23,910 bases of DNA from contig JANQFD010000008.1 of assembly GCA_028278005.1 (NCBI GenBank), positions 1-23,910 on the forward strand. The letters run 5' to 3'. Shown piece after piece: positions 23,166 to 23,910 of the stretch. The DNA is from Chlorobium sp. (GTDB lineage Bacteria > Bacteroidota > Chlorobiia > Chlorobiales > Chlorobiaceae). Below the pieces are notes generated by a model, which was given only the letters and a program-made list of their open reading frames with translations, ran no database searches and was not told where the DNA came from. How positions within the stretch are numbered: position 1 is the stretch's first letter; every line of letters starts with the position of its first letter. The translations under genes were made by a program, and so were the position numbers.

Positions 23166-23188
23166 AGCACCACTTTAATGTTGCTGTA

Positions 23189-23503
23189 TCAGTTTTTCGC
23201 TTTGTATTTATCAGGGATCCTTTCCCAGATGACATCGCGTAGTACCCCGACAGTTTTTGCTGTTGCAAGTTTGTGACCAGCAACATCGACATCCAAATCA
23301 GCGAAATCCACCGTTTCAATCGGTGTCTCCAGGGCCTGAATCTCACGCGGAGTCTTCCCGAGTCCATCAGGAGGCTTGACACACAGCTTATCTCCTGACA
23401 ACGGCTCTGCATCAAGTCGCCACTCCCGCTTCAGCATAACTTTTGTTCTTCGCAGGGCTTGTCTCCGCGTAATCACAACCGGGCCTTCATTCTTTTTTTT
23501 CAT
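23189..23503 (-). CDS. Small basic hypothetical protein
   Basis: 104 residues from ATG 23503, chosen because GGAGAGG lies just upstream; a start at 23563 would add 20 residues without such a site. The N-terminus is Lys/Arg rich (TRRQALRRTKVMLKREWRL), the middle acidic (VDFADLDVDVAGHK) and the end basic. No signal peptide, cysteine cluster or domain was recognised. It is upstream of, and probably co-transcribed with, the outer-membrane-like gene. Confidence 0.6.
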   Translation of the reverse strand: MKKKNEGPVVITRRQALRRTKVMLKREWRLDAEPLSGDKLCVKPPDGLGKTPREIQALETPIETVDFADLDVDVAGHKLATAKTVGVLRDVIWERIPDKYKAKN

Positions 23504-23506
23504 ATT

Positions 23507-23513
23507 CCTCTCC
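23507..23513 (-). promoter_or_regulatory. Ribosome-binding site deciding the start of the small basic protein
   Basis: Reverse-strand GGAGAGG lies 3-9 bases before ATG 23503-23501. Its strength is the reason for rejecting the longer start at 23563. Confidence 0.6.
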
Positions 23514-23571
23514 GTTGTGTTGATGCATCGATCTAAAAGATTATATGATGTTTTACTCAACACACTTGTTT

Positions 23572-23752
23572 ATGGCTGAACAACACTTCACGCTTTCAGA
23601 AGAAAAAGGAAAAGAGAACCAGCTGGATATTCTAACTGATCCGGCCATTCTTTATAAAATTGGTCAGGGAATTGAGGGCACTTCCCGAAATTGAGCCCTT
23701 GATAGAGAAGCACAGAGCACATTCCGAGAACTGTAATTTTGAAGCAAATTAA
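23572..23752 (+). pseudogene. Possible small frameshifted gene remnant
   Basis: In the otherwise gene-free stretch 23504-23804, one frame from ATG 23572 reads MAEQHFTLSEEKGKENQLD and stops after about 40 codons. A second, overlapping frame continues protein-like (LVRELRALPEIEPLIEKHR) to TAA 23750-23752. Together they look like one short gene broken by an indel. No family recognised; it could be chance. The rest of the stretch shows nothing I can name. Confidence 0.25.
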
Positions 23753-23804
23753 TCTCTGGAACAGAAAAAAACAACTCTTCAGAGAGTAGACTACGATACA
23801 TGCA

Positions 23805-23910
23805 TCACTGCAGCCAATACCCCACACCTACGCCTATAAACGTCGCAATAGCATAGCCGAAGGTGCCGCACAGTATGGCGGGCAGAACCAGCGCGTTCCA
23901 TTTGCGTGAA
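23805..23910 (-). CDS. C-terminal end of an integral membrane protein (partial; DUF819-like?)
   Basis: The reverse strand reads from the window edge to TGA 23807-23805, about 34 codons: hydrophobic and Gly-rich with NALVLPAILCGTFGYAIATF and GVGVGYWLQ at the end. This resembles the last helix of DUF819-type membrane proteins (GTxGYAxGxxxG pattern). Most of the gene is outside the window, so identity is tentative. Confidence 0.55.
   Translation of the reverse strand, partial: SRKWNALVLPAILCGTFGYAIATFIGVGVGYWLQ

Noticed and set aside
23588..23827. 79-codon reverse-strand frame near the right edge
   Set aside because: No ribosome-binding site or family resemblance, it overlaps the stop of the partial membrane-protein gene in another frame, and its composition looks random.
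1..23910. CRISPR arrays, insertion sequences, integrases
   Set aside because: No regularly spaced repeats, transposase-like frames or paired terminal repeats were found on reading both strands.

Overview
The window looks like a chromosomal segment of a green sulfur bacterium (Chlorobi, Chlorobium/Prosthecochloris type). This is inferred from gene content and order: a GTP-type PEP carboxykinase divergent from a tRNA-atpD-atpC block (the arrangement I recall for the Chlorobium atp2 operon), an epsilon subunit reduced to its N-terminal domain, and a DsrE2-like protein.

Layout. (1) 1-1487 (-): truncated gene for a sodium:neurotransmitter-symporter family transporter. (2) 1605-10814 (-): a ten-gene run built around a carbon-monoxide-dehydrogenase-like protein. 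In transcription order it is: DsrE2-like protein, CooC-type ATPase, a structured leader with two promoter-like boxes and an intrinsic terminator, Tat-exported lipoprotein substrate-binding protein, permease, two ABC ATPases, diheme cytochrome c, CooS homologue, a small four-cysteine protein and a methyltransferase. (3) 11061-11302: dodecin (+) converging on a cysteine-rich DUF6485-like protein (-). (4) 11510-14012 (-): pckG and a TlpA-like lipoprotein thioredoxin. (5) 14180-17456 (+): tRNA-Thr(CGT), atpD, atpC, terminator, LD-carboxypeptidase, clpS. (6) 17676-21842 (+): a patatin/DUF3376-type gene split by a frameshift, then a small membrane protein. (7) 21894-23503 (-): a probable outer-membrane protein and a small basic protein. 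(8) 23805-23910 (-): C-terminal end of another membrane protein.

The most interesting part is region 2. The CooS homologue keeps the B- and D-cluster cysteines and five of the six usual C-cluster ligands. The cysteine in the canonical 'VDxQC' motif is aspartate (D376), so its active-site metal cluster is probably not a standard Ni-Fe-S C-cluster. It lies with a dedicated NitT/TauT-type importer (the nitrate/cyanate/sulfonate/bicarbonate class), a CooC maturation-type ATPase and a diheme cytochrome. No CooF, hydrogenase or acetyl-CoA synthase gene is present. I infer a transporter-coupled redox system that uses a remodelled CODH scaffold on an imported small anion or nitrogen compound rather than CO; the substrate is unknown. 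The two ABC ATPases have complementary defects, predicting a heterodimer with one working and one dead ATP site.

Region 6-7 looks more AT-rich and accessory than the housekeeping block before it (by eye, not computed).
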